In this document: positions 1 through 6,873 of the stretch, piece after piece
Position numbering within the stretch: the first letter of the stretch is position 1
Layout of the letters: every line of letters starts with the position of its first letter
Assembly (NCBI GenBank): GCA_003157195.1
Contig: PMIU01000090.1
Span: 1 to 16,145, forward strand
Length of the DNA stretch: 16,145 nucleotides
Reading direction: 5' to 3'
Origin: Candidatus Nomurabacteria bacterium
GTDB lineage: Bacteria; Patescibacteriota; Minisyncoccia; Phycocordibacterales; UBA9973
Position numbers and translations under genes: made by a program
The notes under the pieces: model-generated
What the model saw: the letters and a program-made list of their open reading frames with translations, nothing else
Database searches by the model: none
Told to the model about the DNA's origin: nothing

Positions 1-917
1 GTCAATTTTTGCTCGTTAAATAAAATACCGTACAGAGTGCCGTTTAAAGTCAGCGTGGTTATATTGCTATCCTTGTCATAAGTCGATGAAATATTCGGCT
101 GGCCATTTACAACATTCGTGTTCAGAAAAACCGCATCTTTAAACAAAATGAATCCGCTCGGAATCTGATTGGTCGCTTGTGCCAAGAGCTTGGTCTGCAA
201 TGCCGTCGTTAAGCTGTTTATGGCGGATGCGCTGTCCGCGTCGGACATATCCGGAGCTTTACCCACAAAGCCGCCTGCTATGTCTCCCTTGGAACGAGCA
301 TAAATCTTCGCATACTTCGGAGTGCCCTTGAAACCGAAAAGTTTAAAGTCGAGCGGAGTGCTGTTGTAGTCTGCTCCTGCGACACTAGCGTAAATCTTTA
401 CTTCAATTGATCCTGGCGTTCCGTCCTTGGCCATCCCTGGCACAGTCGTTTTCGTTTGTGTTTTATAAATTTTTCCATTTGAGCCCTCTAACCTTGTGTC
501 TATGTTGAGCGCTTGTGAGACTGAACTAAAGGCATTGTAGATAACAACAGTGCCAGTGGCTTTTGTCGCGACATCTTTTTCTCCCAATGTTTTCACGGTT
601 GTGCTTTCAGTCCCTCCTATAACTACCAAATCAAAAGCCAAATCAGTGTTTGAATCCTTATTGGCAGACAAATTTTCGTTTAAAACTATGTCTTTCGTTT
701 TTTGGTTCACAATAATCTCCGCTTTGGAAAATAAAAAAGATACCGCAAAAAAGCAAAAAATTACAGAAATAAACGCTACAACCCAAAGCATATATTTGCT
801 TTTCCCTCCGGTTTCTGTTGGGACAATTTTTACAACCTCGGGAGTAGGCGCTTTTTCTTCTCTTTTTTTATTGATACGTTTCGCCCTCACCATATCTTCT
901 AGGAATTGTTTGGCCAT
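1..917 (-). CDS. Single-pass membrane protein with baseplate-J-like ectodomain (partial, C-terminus missing)
   Basis: The frame is open from the ATG at 917 to the left edge (305 codons), so the C-terminus is missing. Residues 1-42 are a basic, charged cytoplasmic tail; about 43-64 is one hydrophobic segment (YMLWVVAFISVIFCFFAVSF); the rest is a Ser/Thr/Asn-rich extracytoplasmic region. Residues about 118-190 have the layout of phage baseplate J/gp47-like domains: a G-T-V-V-I-Y strand, a glycine before a K-I-Y-K-T strand, then P-G-S-I-E-V-K-I-Y-A and G-A-D-Y-N. The start lies 7 bases after the stop of the PilM-like gene and has no clear Shine-Dalgarno, so translational coupling is likely. A cytoplasmic actin-like protein followed by a membrane protein with a short cytoplasmic tail mimics the PilM-PilN arrangement of type IV pili, but I see no PilN sequence motif. 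The baseplate-like call is a family resemblance; the function is unknown. Confidence 0.72.
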   Translation of the reverse strand, partial: MAKQFLEDMVRAKRINKKREEKAPTPEVVKIVPTETGGKSKYMLWVVAFISVIFCFFAVSFLFSKAEIIVNQKTKDIVLNENLSANKDSNTDLAFDLVVIGGTESTTVKTLGEKDVATKATGTVVIYNAFSSVSQALNIDTRLEGSNGKIYKTQTKTTVPGMAKDGTPGSIEVKIYASVAGADYNSTPLDFKLFGFKGTPKYAKIYARSKGDIAGGFVGKAPDMSDADSASAINSLTTALQTKLLAQATNQIPSGFILFKDAVFLNTNVVNGQPNISSTYDKDSNITTLTLNGTLYGILFNEQKL

Positions 918-924
918 GATTTTA

Positions 925-2094
925 TTAAAAGCGATTGATATAAATTGAATCTATAATAAGACTGGATTCGCGAATTACGGGTTCTTCAAAAGCCACAATT
1001 CCATGAAGCATAACTGTATTTAAAAACACGACTTCGAATTTCGACTCGGCTAAGGTGTATTGATTAAATTGTTCGGTTTTAATGGTTTCTGAAAAGAAAT
1101 CAGCCATTTCTTTATCTATGGTCACATAAATATATGATGGAATGGAAATGTCGCTTGAAAGATCGGCCAAAGACTTTTGAAATGTAAGAAGCCACTCGGA
1201 CCTCAGTTTATTTATGATTGGTGTAACTTCTTTATCAAATTTTCCCTCTGCGTGACCATCTTTTAAAAGAGAGATAAAAGAATTCGCTTCATCCAATGTG
1301 CAATTTAAACCGGCAACGACCCCGCGTGTCAAGAAATTACGGCCCAAGGGAAACGATATCGACTCACACAAGGCGTTTTTCTTTATCATGAACACATCCG
1401 TAATTTCCCCGCCAATATCAACCAAAAGAAAATCTTCTCCTTTGGTATTGATATCGCGCACTATGGTGAAAGATGCCATCGCAAAAGAAGAAAAATTTAT
1501 TGATTTGAAGTGGAAATATTTCCCTATGGTATCTTCTATTTTTTTTAGAACCTGCTCGCCACCCGTGGAGATAAAAATAGTAATTTCCAATTCCTTGGCT
1601 TTTTGATTCAGGGGTTGCGATGTTTCATAGCCGTTCAATATCGTTTTGATGTTTTTGAGTTCAATCGTCCGGAATAAATTATCCATATTCATATATTTTG
1701 CCGATCGTTCTTCCTCAAAAATCTTTATCTCTTTTTGGACTAATTCTTCGGCCAACTTTGCGGTAAAAATAAAAGGAGTATTCTTTTTAAGGCTGATAGT
1801 CCGAGTCTGAGACATGTACCAAGGCGAGGAAAGAACACAAAAAATCCTGGAAGGCGCGCCGAGCTTGGCATGATAAACTTTATCGGCGACAATTTGGAGT
1901 GACTTGGTCATCAGTGACAAAAATCTGTTGCTTTCCACCACTTCTCCGACAGGTATCGGCTCCGTAACGGAAAAAATTATTTTGGGAACTCCGGATTTCT
2001 GAGTCACAAAAAGCGCTCCTCCCACCATAGAGGATCCGATATGGAAAACCAATGTTAATTCATCCTTTTCTTTGGATCTGGAAAAAATATTCAT
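925..2094 (-). CDS. Degenerate actin-like ATPase of the PilM/FtsA type
   Basis: The 389-residue soluble protein follows the actin-fold plan of PilM and FtsA. Near the N-terminus, V-F-H-I-G-S-S (about 16-22) matches the phosphate-1 loop, but the usual Asp is His18. At 224-233, L-V-D-I-G-G-E-I-T-D is a well-kept phosphate-2 motif (Asp226). Near the C-terminus, I-Y-V-T-I-D-K-E-M (322-330) sits where the glycine-rich adenosine motif is expected, but its glycines are gone. ATP binding or hydrolysis may therefore be weakened or lost; this is inference. PilM sits on the inner membrane and binds the tail of PilN. Here the next gene encodes a membrane protein with a short basic tail, a plausible equivalent partner, although no pilN, pilO or pilQ is visible. 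A strong extended -10 lies just upstream, so this gene pair is probably its own transcription unit. A remote FtsA relative is the alternative. Confidence 0.68.
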   Translation of the reverse strand: MNIFSRSKEKDELTLVFHIGSSMVGGALFVTQKSGVPKIIFSVTEPIPVGEVVESNRFLSLMTKSLQIVADKVYHAKLGAPSRIFCVLSSPWYMSQTRTISLKKNTPFIFTAKLAEELVQKEIKIFEEERSAKYMNMDNLFRTIELKNIKTILNGYETSQPLNQKAKELEITIFISTGGEQVLKKIEDTIGKYFHFKSINFSSFAMASFTIVRDINTKGEDFLLVDIGGEITDVFMIKKNALCESISFPLGRNFLTRGVVAGLNCTLDEANSFISLLKDGHAEGKFDKEVTPIINKLRSEWLLTFQKSLADLSSDISIPSYIYVTIDKEMADFFSETIKTEQFNQYTLAESKFEVVFLNTVMLHGIVAFEEPVIRESSLIIDSIYINRF

Positions 2095-2101
2095 TTAACA
2101 T

Positions 2102-2110
2102 ATTATAACA
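2102..2110 (-). promoter_or_regulatory. Extended -10 promoter of the PilM-like gene
   Basis: Read on the minus strand this is TGT-TATAAT, a consensus hexamer with the TGn extension, in the 26-bp gap after alaS. It lies 7 bases before the ATG at 2094, so transcription should begin within a base or two of the start codon. The -35 position (ACTATT at 17-bp spacing) is poor, as is common for extended -10 promoters. There is no Shine-Dalgarno. Confidence 0.6.
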
Positions 2111-2120
2111 TAAACAAAGA

Positions 2121-3866
2121 CTACAATAGTACCGCTTTTATGCGTCTAATCCCCTGCGCTACCGCTTCTTCTTTAATAATTTTGAATTTGCCCAATTCAC
2201 CCGTATTTTTCACATGCGGGCCTCCACAGAATTCTTTGGAATAAGCGTCTTCAAGAGAATTTCCCACAAAATATATACTGACTTCGTCGCCGTATTTGTC
2301 GCCGAAAACATGCTCAGCACCGGTTTTCTCCGCATCTTCTCTTTTCATCACCACTTTCTGCATCGGAAGTTTCATTTGTATTTTTTCATTCACAATGTCT
2401 TCCACTTTCTTTCTTTCCTCGTCGGTAACTTTTCGCGGGAAAGCAAAATCGAAACGCAACCGCTCGGCGGTAATATTACTTCCCCGTTGAACTATCTTTT
2501 CTCCGAGCACGTCTTCCAGGGCTTGTCGCAAAAGATGCGTAGCGGTATGTAATTTCTTGGTTTCTTCTCCAGCATCCGCTAACCCGCCCTTAAACATACC
2601 AGCAGAGGAAGTTTGTGAAAGCTTTTGGTGCTCCGTCATTTTTTTATTGAAATCTTCCATATCAATGGTCTGACTTTTTTCGCGCGCAAGCTCTAATGTC
2701 AACTCTACTGGAAAACCATAAGTGGTAAAGAGAGTGAACGCATCAACTCCTTTTTCAAATTCCTTCAGACCGTGCTCCAAGGTTATTTCAAATTTTTCTC
2801 CTTCCTCTAATAAGTTTTTTAAAATAAAATCCTTATTACTCGACAATTCAGGATAAGTATTTTTATATATATCTATTATGATCTTCGCTATTTCCCCGGT
2901 AAAAGATTTAATTCCAAGCTGTTTGCCATATCTGACCGCTCTGCGAATCAAACGGCGTAAAACATAACCTTGGCCGGTATTTGAAGGCGCTATCCCCTTT
3001 TCATCTCCAAGAATAAATGTGCTAGCCTTTACGTGGTCGGCAATGATACGCATTGCTTTCTTTTCATCCTCATACTTTTTCCCTGACAATTCTTCAATCT
3101 TTTTTATTATTGGCCAAAAAAGTTCAGATTTATAGTTATCATCGAGGCCGTTTACCACTGCCAAAGTTCTTTCCAATCCCATTCCGGTATCAACATTTTT
3201 TTGAGATAAAGGTTCAAATTTTCCATCTTTGTTTTTATCATATTGCATGAAGACATCGTTCCAAATTTCAAGCCACAGTGGGCTATCGTCATTGAAAGTT
3301 TCGGGAATTTTTTTCGGGTCGCCAACCCAATAAAACATCTCTGTGTCGGGTCCGCATGGACCCGTAACGCCAGCTGGCCCCCACCAGTTATTTTTTTTCG
3401 GCAAGCGGGCAATTCTTTTCTCGTCTATACCTAAACTTTTCCAAATTTCAAAAGCCTCATCATCAAACGGCGAATCGGGGTCTCCCTCAAAAACAGAAAC
3501 AGCAATTCTGTTTTTATCCAAACCAAGCCATTCCGGAGAGGTTAAAAATTCATAACTCCATTCAATAACTTCTTTTTTGAAATAATCTCCAAGCGACCAA
3601 TTCCCGAGCATTTCAAAAAAAGTATGATGAGAATAATCACCAACCTCATCAATGTCTCCTGTTCTTATGCACTTCTGGATGTTCACTAAGCGTTTCCCTA
3701 AAGGATGTTTCTCTCCCATTAAATAAGGAACAAGCGGATGCATTCCAGCGGTTGTAAAAAGCACCGAAGGGTCATTCTCGGGCACGAGCGAAGCCGAAGG
3801 AATTATTTTATGTCCCCGACTCTCAAAAAATTTTAGAAATTTTGATCTTATTTCATCTGATTGCAT
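2121..3866 (-). CDS. alaS: Alanyl-tRNA synthetase, minimal form
   Basis: The enzyme charges tRNA-Ala. This version has 581 residues, against roughly 870 in typical bacteria. The class II catalytic core is intact: F-T-T-A-G-M-H-P (37-44), the R-T-G-D-I-D-E-V-G region (68-76) and the G-M-G-L-E-R motif (228-233), followed by the tRNA-binding helical segment with G-Y-V-L-R-R-L-I-R-R (300-309). The editing domain keeps its zinc ligands H440-x3-H444 and C547-x3-H551, so mischarged Ser or Gly can probably still be removed. The chain ends right after the editing domain, so the oligomerisation/C-Ala domain is absent, and the beta-barrel usually found between the helical and editing domains also seems to be missing. 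I chose the ATG at 3866, 10 bases after the mgtC stop. A TTG at 3908 would add 14 unconserved residues and overlap mgtC. Confidence 0.95.
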   Translation of the reverse strand: MQSDEIRSKFLKFFESRGHKIIPSASLVPENDPSVLFTTAGMHPLVPYLMGEKHPLGKRLVNIQKCIRTGDIDEVGDYSHHTFFEMLGNWSLGDYFKKEVIEWSYEFLTSPEWLGLDKNRIAVSVFEGDPDSPFDDEAFEIWKSLGIDEKRIARLPKKNNWWGPAGVTGPCGPDTEMFYWVGDPKKIPETFNDDSPLWLEIWNDVFMQYDKNKDGKFEPLSQKNVDTGMGLERTLAVVNGLDDNYKSELFWPIIKKIEELSGKKYEDEKKAMRIIADHVKASTFILGDEKGIAPSNTGQGYVLRRLIRRAVRYGKQLGIKSFTGEIAKIIIDIYKNTYPELSSNKDFILKNLLEEGEKFEITLEHGLKEFEKGVDAFTLFTTYGFPVELTLELAREKSQTIDMEDFNKKMTEHQKLSQTSSAGMFKGGLADAGEETKKLHTATHLLRQALEDVLGEKIVQRGSNITAERLRFDFAFPRKVTDEERKKVEDIVNEKIQMKLPMQKVVMKREDAEKTGAEHVFGDKYGDEVSIYFVGNSLEDAYSKEFCGGPHVKNTGELGKFKIIKEEAVAQGIRRIKAVLL

Positions 3867-3876
3867 CACAAGTTTT

Positions 3877-4326
3877 TTATTCGGAAATTTTTCTAAGAGG
3901 CCTCTCAAGTATGTTCACTAAAACTAATATCAAAAGCACCAAGATAGTAACAACAAAGGCTAAATCATAAAACCCCAAGCCTGCCGCCATACCTATGCCG
4001 GCCGTGACCCAAAGCCCGCCCGCCGTAGTCAGGCCTCGAAGCTGGGAACCATAAACCATTATTGAGCCGGCTCCCAAGAATCCGATGCCAACGATTATTA
4101 GCCCCGGAATCATCGTCGGACTTAAGCCCGGAAAATTTATATATTTCTGCACCATGGCTTCGGAAATGAGCACAAACACTGCCGAACCCAAAGCGACAAG
4201 AGCGTGGGTTTTCATGCCGGCATCCTTATGCACAAAAAGTCTTTCTGCTCCGACAATGAGCCCAAGGATTACCGCAACTACCAACCTTAAAACCATTTCA
4301 CTGTTTTGTGTAAAAAATTGTTCCAT
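3877..4326 (-). CDS. MgtC/SapB-family membrane protein
   Basis: A 149-residue integral membrane protein with about four to five hydrophobic segments (roughly 11-29, 41-58, 73-92, 100-116, 121-139). It carries the family signatures G-L-I-V-G-A-E-R (22-29), K-T-H-A-L-V-A-L-G (39-47), G-I-G-F-L-G-A-G (80-87) and L-R-G-L-T-T-A-G-G-L-W-V-T-A-G-I-G (96-112). MgtC proteins are linked to growth in low Mg2+ and to control of the F-type ATP synthase in pathogens; most stand-alone relatives have no known role. Only the membrane half is present, without the cytoplasmic C-terminal domain of Salmonella MgtC. I chose the ATG at 4326 because the conserved part begins there and a TATAAT lies six bases before it. 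An upstream start at 4401 would overlap mnmA by 68 bases and add 25 unconserved residues. Confidence 0.9.
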   Translation of the reverse strand: MEQFFTQNSEMVLRLVVAVILGLIVGAERLFVHKDAGMKTHALVALGSAVFVLISEAMVQKYINFPGLSPTMIPGLIIVGIGFLGAGSIMVYGSQLRGLTTAGGLWVTAGIGMAAGLGFYDLAFVVTILVLLILVLVNILERPLRKISE

Positions 4327-4332
4327 ATATAT

Positions 4333-4361
4333 ATTATACAACGACTCCGCCACCCAAGCAA
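4333..4361 (-). promoter_or_regulatory. Promoter of the MgtC-family gene, inside the mnmA 3' end
   Basis: On the minus strand: TTGCTT (4356-4361), 17 bases, then TATAAT (4333-4338), then six bases to the ATG at 4326. The mnmA stop codon TAA (4334-4336) lies inside the -10 hexamer. The predicted transcript starts at the A of the start codon, giving a leaderless mRNA and a way to express mgtC and alaS separately from mnmA. Confidence 0.55.
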
Positions 4362-5461
4362 ACATTTTTGTCGTAAACCACACAAGATTGACCGGAAGCA
4401 ACCAAAACTGGCTTTTCGAAAATCACTTTTGCGGAAGCCTTGCTTCCGCAAACCACCCGGCAATGTAAAAACTCTCCATGATATCTTATTTGACAAGTAT
4501 AGCTTTTATCTTTTAGCGGACAGCTTTTGGAAATCCAATTTGTGTTTTTTAATTCAACTCCCCTTAACCCTCCCTTATCAAGGGGGAGAACTCGATTCTG
4601 TGATACTATCAATATATTTTTCTTTATATCTTTGCCGATTACATAATATGCTCCATCGGTCGAGCTTTTTTTTGTAATAGTAAAACCGTGGCGTTCACCT
4701 AGGGTGTGAAAGACAACTCCGTCGTGATAACCTATTTCTTCCCCTTTGGTATTCACAACTTTTCCCTTCTTTTCTTTAATATAATGTTTTAAAAATTCTT
4801 TCAAATCCACTGCGCCTAAAAAACAAATACCTTGACTATCTCTTTTTTCTGCCACCGGCAATTTAAATTTTTTCGCCAATCTTCGAACTTCCGTCTTTTT
4901 CAAATGACCGATCGGAAAGATTATATTTGAAAGTTGCTTTTGGTTTAAGGTCCACAAAAAATAACTTTGGTCTTTGGTGGGGTCAATGCCTTTCCCGAGA
5001 AGTGCTGCCTTTGCAGAATTTTGAACGGGGAAGGTTCCGGCCGAAGGCTGGAGTAATCCGGAAAAATTTTGCAAAGGCAGCACTTTTGCATAATGTCCTG
5101 TCGCCACAAAATCTGCCCCCACAGCAAGAGCTCTTTTTAAAAATGCACCAAATTTCACTTCTTTATTGCACATTACGTCCGGGTTTGGAGTTCTGCCCAT
5201 TTTGTATTCGCGTATCATATAAACGCCAACTTCTTTCTTATACACATCCGCCAAATCAAAAGTGAGAAATGGAATATCTAAATGCGCCGCCACACGCATA
5301 GCGTCCAGGCGCTCTTCTTCTTCGTTGCAGACCAAGAAATCCGGATGCCAAGTTTTGATAAAAACTCCGACAACTTCATAGCCTTGTTTTTTGAGCAGTG
5401 CTGCGGAAACAGCAGAATCAACACCGCCGGAAAGACCCACAAATACAGTTTTTTTGTTCAT
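4334..5461 (-). CDS. mnmA: tRNA-uridine 2-sulfurtransferase MnmA
   Basis: MnmA adenylates and thiolates U34 of the Lys, Glu and Gln tRNAs, making the s2U part of the wobble modification. The PP-loop S-G-G-V-D-S is at residues 11-16. The catalytic cysteines are C98 (N-P-D-V-M-C-N) and C212 (S-Q-G-I-C-F-L-G). The G-I-D-P-T-K-D-Q-S-Y-F-L motif is at 158-169, and the C-terminal barrel ends in V-C-L-G-G-G-V. The gene carries three palindromic DNA repeats that stay in frame: one encodes about residues 126-153, between A-T-G-H-Y and the K-D-Q-S-Y motif, where family members are normally shorter; one encodes L-P-L-D-K-G-G-L-R-G-V (292-302); one is a hairpin near residues 337-345. Both cysteines and the PP-loop are intact, so the enzyme is probably active. 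The start lies 9 bases after the exonuclease stop and has a Shine-Dalgarno. Confidence 0.95.
   Translation of the reverse strand: MNKKTVFVGLSGGVDSAVSAALLKKQGYEVVGVFIKTWHPDFLVCNEEEERLDAMRVAAHLDIPFLTFDLADVYKKEVGVYMIREYKMGRTPNPDVMCNKEVKFGAFLKRALAVGADFVATGHYAKVLPLQNFSGLLQPSAGTFPVQNSAKAALLGKGIDPTKDQSYFLWTLNQKQLSNIIFPIGHLKKTEVRRLAKKFKLPVAEKRDSQGICFLGAVDLKEFLKHYIKEKKGKVVNTKGEEIGYHDGVVFHTLGERHGFTITKKSSTDGAYYVIGKDIKKNILIVSQNRVLPLDKGGLRGVELKNTNWISKSCPLKDKSYTCQIRYHGEFLHCRVVCGSKASAKVIFEKPVLVASGQSCVVYDKNVCLGGGVVV
4428..4452 (-). repeat. Perfect 10-bp hairpin inside mnmA
   Basis: The arms 4428-4437 and 4443-4452 are perfectly complementary (TTTGCGGAAG against CTTCCGCAAA) around a 5-base loop. The palindrome encodes C-terminal-domain residues in a stretch that is a variable loop in MnmA, with no obvious net length change relative to family members as I recall them. 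Confidence 0.55.
4569..4586 (-). repeat. CCCTT/AAGGG palindromic repeat inside mnmA, encoding LPLDKGGLRGV
   Basis: The core is CCCTT (4572-4576), a three-base loop, and AAGGG (4580-4584), flanked by C/T-rich and G-rich sequence. In frame it gives L-P-L-D-K-G-G-L-R-G-V. This resembles a widespread class of dispersed bacterial repeats (the CCCCTTATCAAGGGGG type) that yields such peptides when it lies in a gene. Identification is by recollection of the class. Confidence 0.55.
5000..5085 (-). repeat. 86-bp palindromic element inserted in frame in mnmA
   Basis: The 23-base arms 5000-5022 and 5063-5085 are inverted repeats matching at 22 of 23 positions. The 40-base centre holds a second small hairpin (5036-5042 against 5046-5052, one non-Watson-Crick pair). 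The element encodes about 28 extra residues without a stop. It looks like a small non-autonomous palindromic element. Confidence 0.75.
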
Positions 5462-5468
5462 ATTTTTA

Positions 5469-5472
5469 CCTT
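5469..5472 (-). promoter_or_regulatory. Shine-Dalgarno of mnmA
   Basis: AAGG on the minus strand, 7 bases before the ATG at 5461, overlapping the TAA stop of the exonuclease gene. It supports translational coupling and this start, and contrasts with the leaderless-looking genes nearby. Confidence 0.6.
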
Positions 5473-5998
5473 ACAATTCCATCAGCTTTTTGTAAAGCTC
5501 GTAGGTTGCGCGCGCATCGGACAGGGCCGTATGCGCGCGCTCGTTTTTTATGCCAAAAAGTACACATAATCCACGCAAAGAAAAATGTTCAAGCTTCGGG
5601 TCGTTGTGCATTTTCGCCCAAGCGATAGACACAGTATCCAACCTGTGGTAATGCATTGTGTTTGTTAAATTTGTCTTATTAAAAGCGTATTCCAAGAATC
5701 CGGCATCAAAAGCCACATTGTGGCCCACCATAATACAGTCTTTTACTTTCTTGGAAAAAATCTTCATGGCTTTCAGCAACGGATAAGCCGATTTCCACTC
5801 ATTAGCATCGTAATGATTCACCTTCAGTGCCGCTGGGTCGGCATTTTCTATATGTTCCGGTTTTATTTTCAATTCAAATTCTTCAATTATTTCGAGGGAC
5901 TCCGTAGTAAGCACACAGCCAATTTCAATAATCTCATTTAATAACAAGTTTAATCCGGTAGTCTCTATGTCAATAAAAGCAAAATTGTGTTTTCTCAT
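5471..5998 (-). CDS. DEDDh 3'-5' exonuclease (DnaQ/epsilon-like)
   Basis: A 175-residue exonuclease domain with all acidic metal ligands and the catalytic histidine: D10 and E12 in F-I-D-I-E-T-T-G, D98 in G-H-N-V-A-F-D, and H156 and D161 in A-H-T-A-L-S-D-A. Nothing is fused to it, so it could be the proofreading epsilon subunit of DNA polymerase III or a stand-alone exonuclease of the RNase T/DnaQ superfamily; the sequence alone does not decide. Its start overlaps the mltG stop by four bases (ATGA), and AGGA lies 7 bases upstream inside mltG, so the two are translated together. mnmA follows after 9 bases, making a four-gene operon with the CPR membrane protein at its head. Confidence 0.92.
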   Translation of the reverse strand: MRKHNFAFIDIETTGLNLLLNEIIEIGCVLTTESLEIIEEFELKIKPEHIENADPAALKVNHYDANEWKSAYPLLKAMKIFSKKVKDCIMVGHNVAFDAGFLEYAFNKTNLTNTMHYHRLDTVSIAWAKMHNDPKLEHFSLRGLCVLFGIKNERAHTALSDARATYELYKKLMEL

Positions 5999-6870
5999 AA
6001 GTACTTCCTAATGTTAGCTTGATGCTCGGCAAAAGTTTTCGCATAGTGGATATTCCCATTTTTATCATGCAGATAATAAAGATATGGTGAATTTTGCGGA
6101 CTGATGGCCGACTCTATTGAGAGAAGCCCCGGATTGCCAATCGGACTTTTTGGCAATCCTCTTGTTTTATAAGTCTCGGGCGCAGCATCCACTTGGAGCG
6201 GCATACCTATGGCAATTCTCTTCCATAAAATCCCGGCGATGACTTCCCTGTCGGTATCTCCTTTGGCTTCTCTTTCAATAACCGAAGCCATAATTATAAT
6301 ATCTTTCTCACTCTTGCCCGAAGAAATTATTTTTGGAAGCAGAGGATTTATTTTTTTCTTAAAATTATCATTCATAGAGTTTCTAACGTCCATATCGTTT
6401 GCGCTAGTTAAGAAAAAGTAAGTATCGGGGAAAAGATACCCTTCCAAGTCTTTCGTTTGAAGTAGAAATCTGACTTTATTGAAATTTTTCAGCTTTGACA
6501 CGGCTAAATCCGCAATTTGGTTTACATTGAAACCCTCCGGAATTGTCATTGAAACCGGCGGCATATGGTGCTCGCCGTTTGCGACACGAAAAGCGACTTG
6601 CCAAACCGGCAACTGGTTTTCAAACAAATAATCGGCTGAGATAAGGTGCTTTTCTCCGCCGAAAAGTATCATAAAAAATTCAAAGGCCACCCTGGAACGG
6701 ATGACATTATCCTTTTTTAAAACATCCGAGACACTATGCAGACTTGTTCCCGGCTCTATTGAAACTACGGTTTTGGGAACAAAACTCGAAGGCGCGCTTA
6801 AAAACAAGAAATAGAAAAAAACCAAAAAAACAATGACGCCCAAAGCATAAAAAATATTTTTGTTTTGCAT
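5995..6870 (-). CDS. mltG: Endolytic murein transglycosylase MltG (YceG-like)
   Basis: MltG cleaves nascent peptidoglycan at the outer face of the inner membrane and is thought to set glycan strand length. The protein has 291 residues: one N-terminal membrane anchor (about 5-24), a LysM-like region beginning near V-V-S-I-E-P-G-T-S (about 35-60), and the YceG catalytic domain with E-G-Y-L-F-P-D-T-Y (143-151), the catalytic glutamate E199 in A-S-V-I-E-R-E-A, and G-L-P-K-S-P-I-G-N-P-G-L (238-249). Between L-Q-V-D-A (225-229) and the T-Y-K-T-R-G-L-P segment there are only a few residues; most relatives carry about 25-30 more there. The gene starts 3 bases after the CPR membrane protein and ends in TGA within the exonuclease start, which argues that TGA is a stop in this organism. 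Confidence 0.93.
   Translation of the reverse strand: MQNKNIFYALGVIVFLVFFYFLFLSAPSSFVPKTVVSIEPGTSLHSVSDVLKKDNVIRSRVAFEFFMILFGGEKHLISADYLFENQLPVWQVAFRVANGEHHMPPVSMTIPEGFNVNQIADLAVSKLKNFNKVRFLLQTKDLEGYLFPDTYFFLTSANDMDVRNSMNDNFKKKINPLLPKIISSGKSEKDIIIMASVIEREAKGDTDREVIAGILWKRIAIGMPLQVDAAPETYKTRGLPKSPIGNPGLLSIESAISPQNSPYLYYLHDKNGNIHYAKTFAEHQANIRKYL
6006..6009 (-). promoter_or_regulatory. Shine-Dalgarno of the exonuclease gene
   Basis: AGGA on the minus strand, 7 bases before the ATG at 5998 and inside the last codons of mltG. It supports coupled translation across the ATGA overlap. Confidence 0.55.
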
Positions 6871-6873
6871 AGG

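Noticed and set aside
550..948. 132-codon plus-strand frame opposite the baseplate-like gene.
   Set aside because: No family resemblance and no promoter or Shine-Dalgarno; the minus strand has the better-supported gene.
3867..3908. Upstream TTG start for AlaRS at 3908.
   Set aside because: It adds 14 unconserved residues and overlaps mgtC; the ATG at 3866 begins exactly where AlaRS conservation begins.
4327..4401. Upstream ATG for the MgtC-family protein at 4401.
   Set aside because: It would overlap mnmA by 68 bases and add residues not found in the family; the 4326 start has a -10 box next to it.
5508..5540. Perfect 10-bp GC-rich inverted repeat (GCGCGCGCAT against ATGCGCGCGC) in the exonuclease gene.
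   Set aside because: It encodes the conserved R-A-H-T-A-L-S-D-A-R-A motif III of DEDDh exonucleases, so protein constraint and Arg/Ala codons explain it.
5995..5997. Alternative genetic code with TGA read as glycine, as in some CPR lineages.
   Set aside because: TGA ends mltG at its normal C-terminus within an ATGA overlap, and the genes have no in-frame TGA; the standard bacterial code fits.
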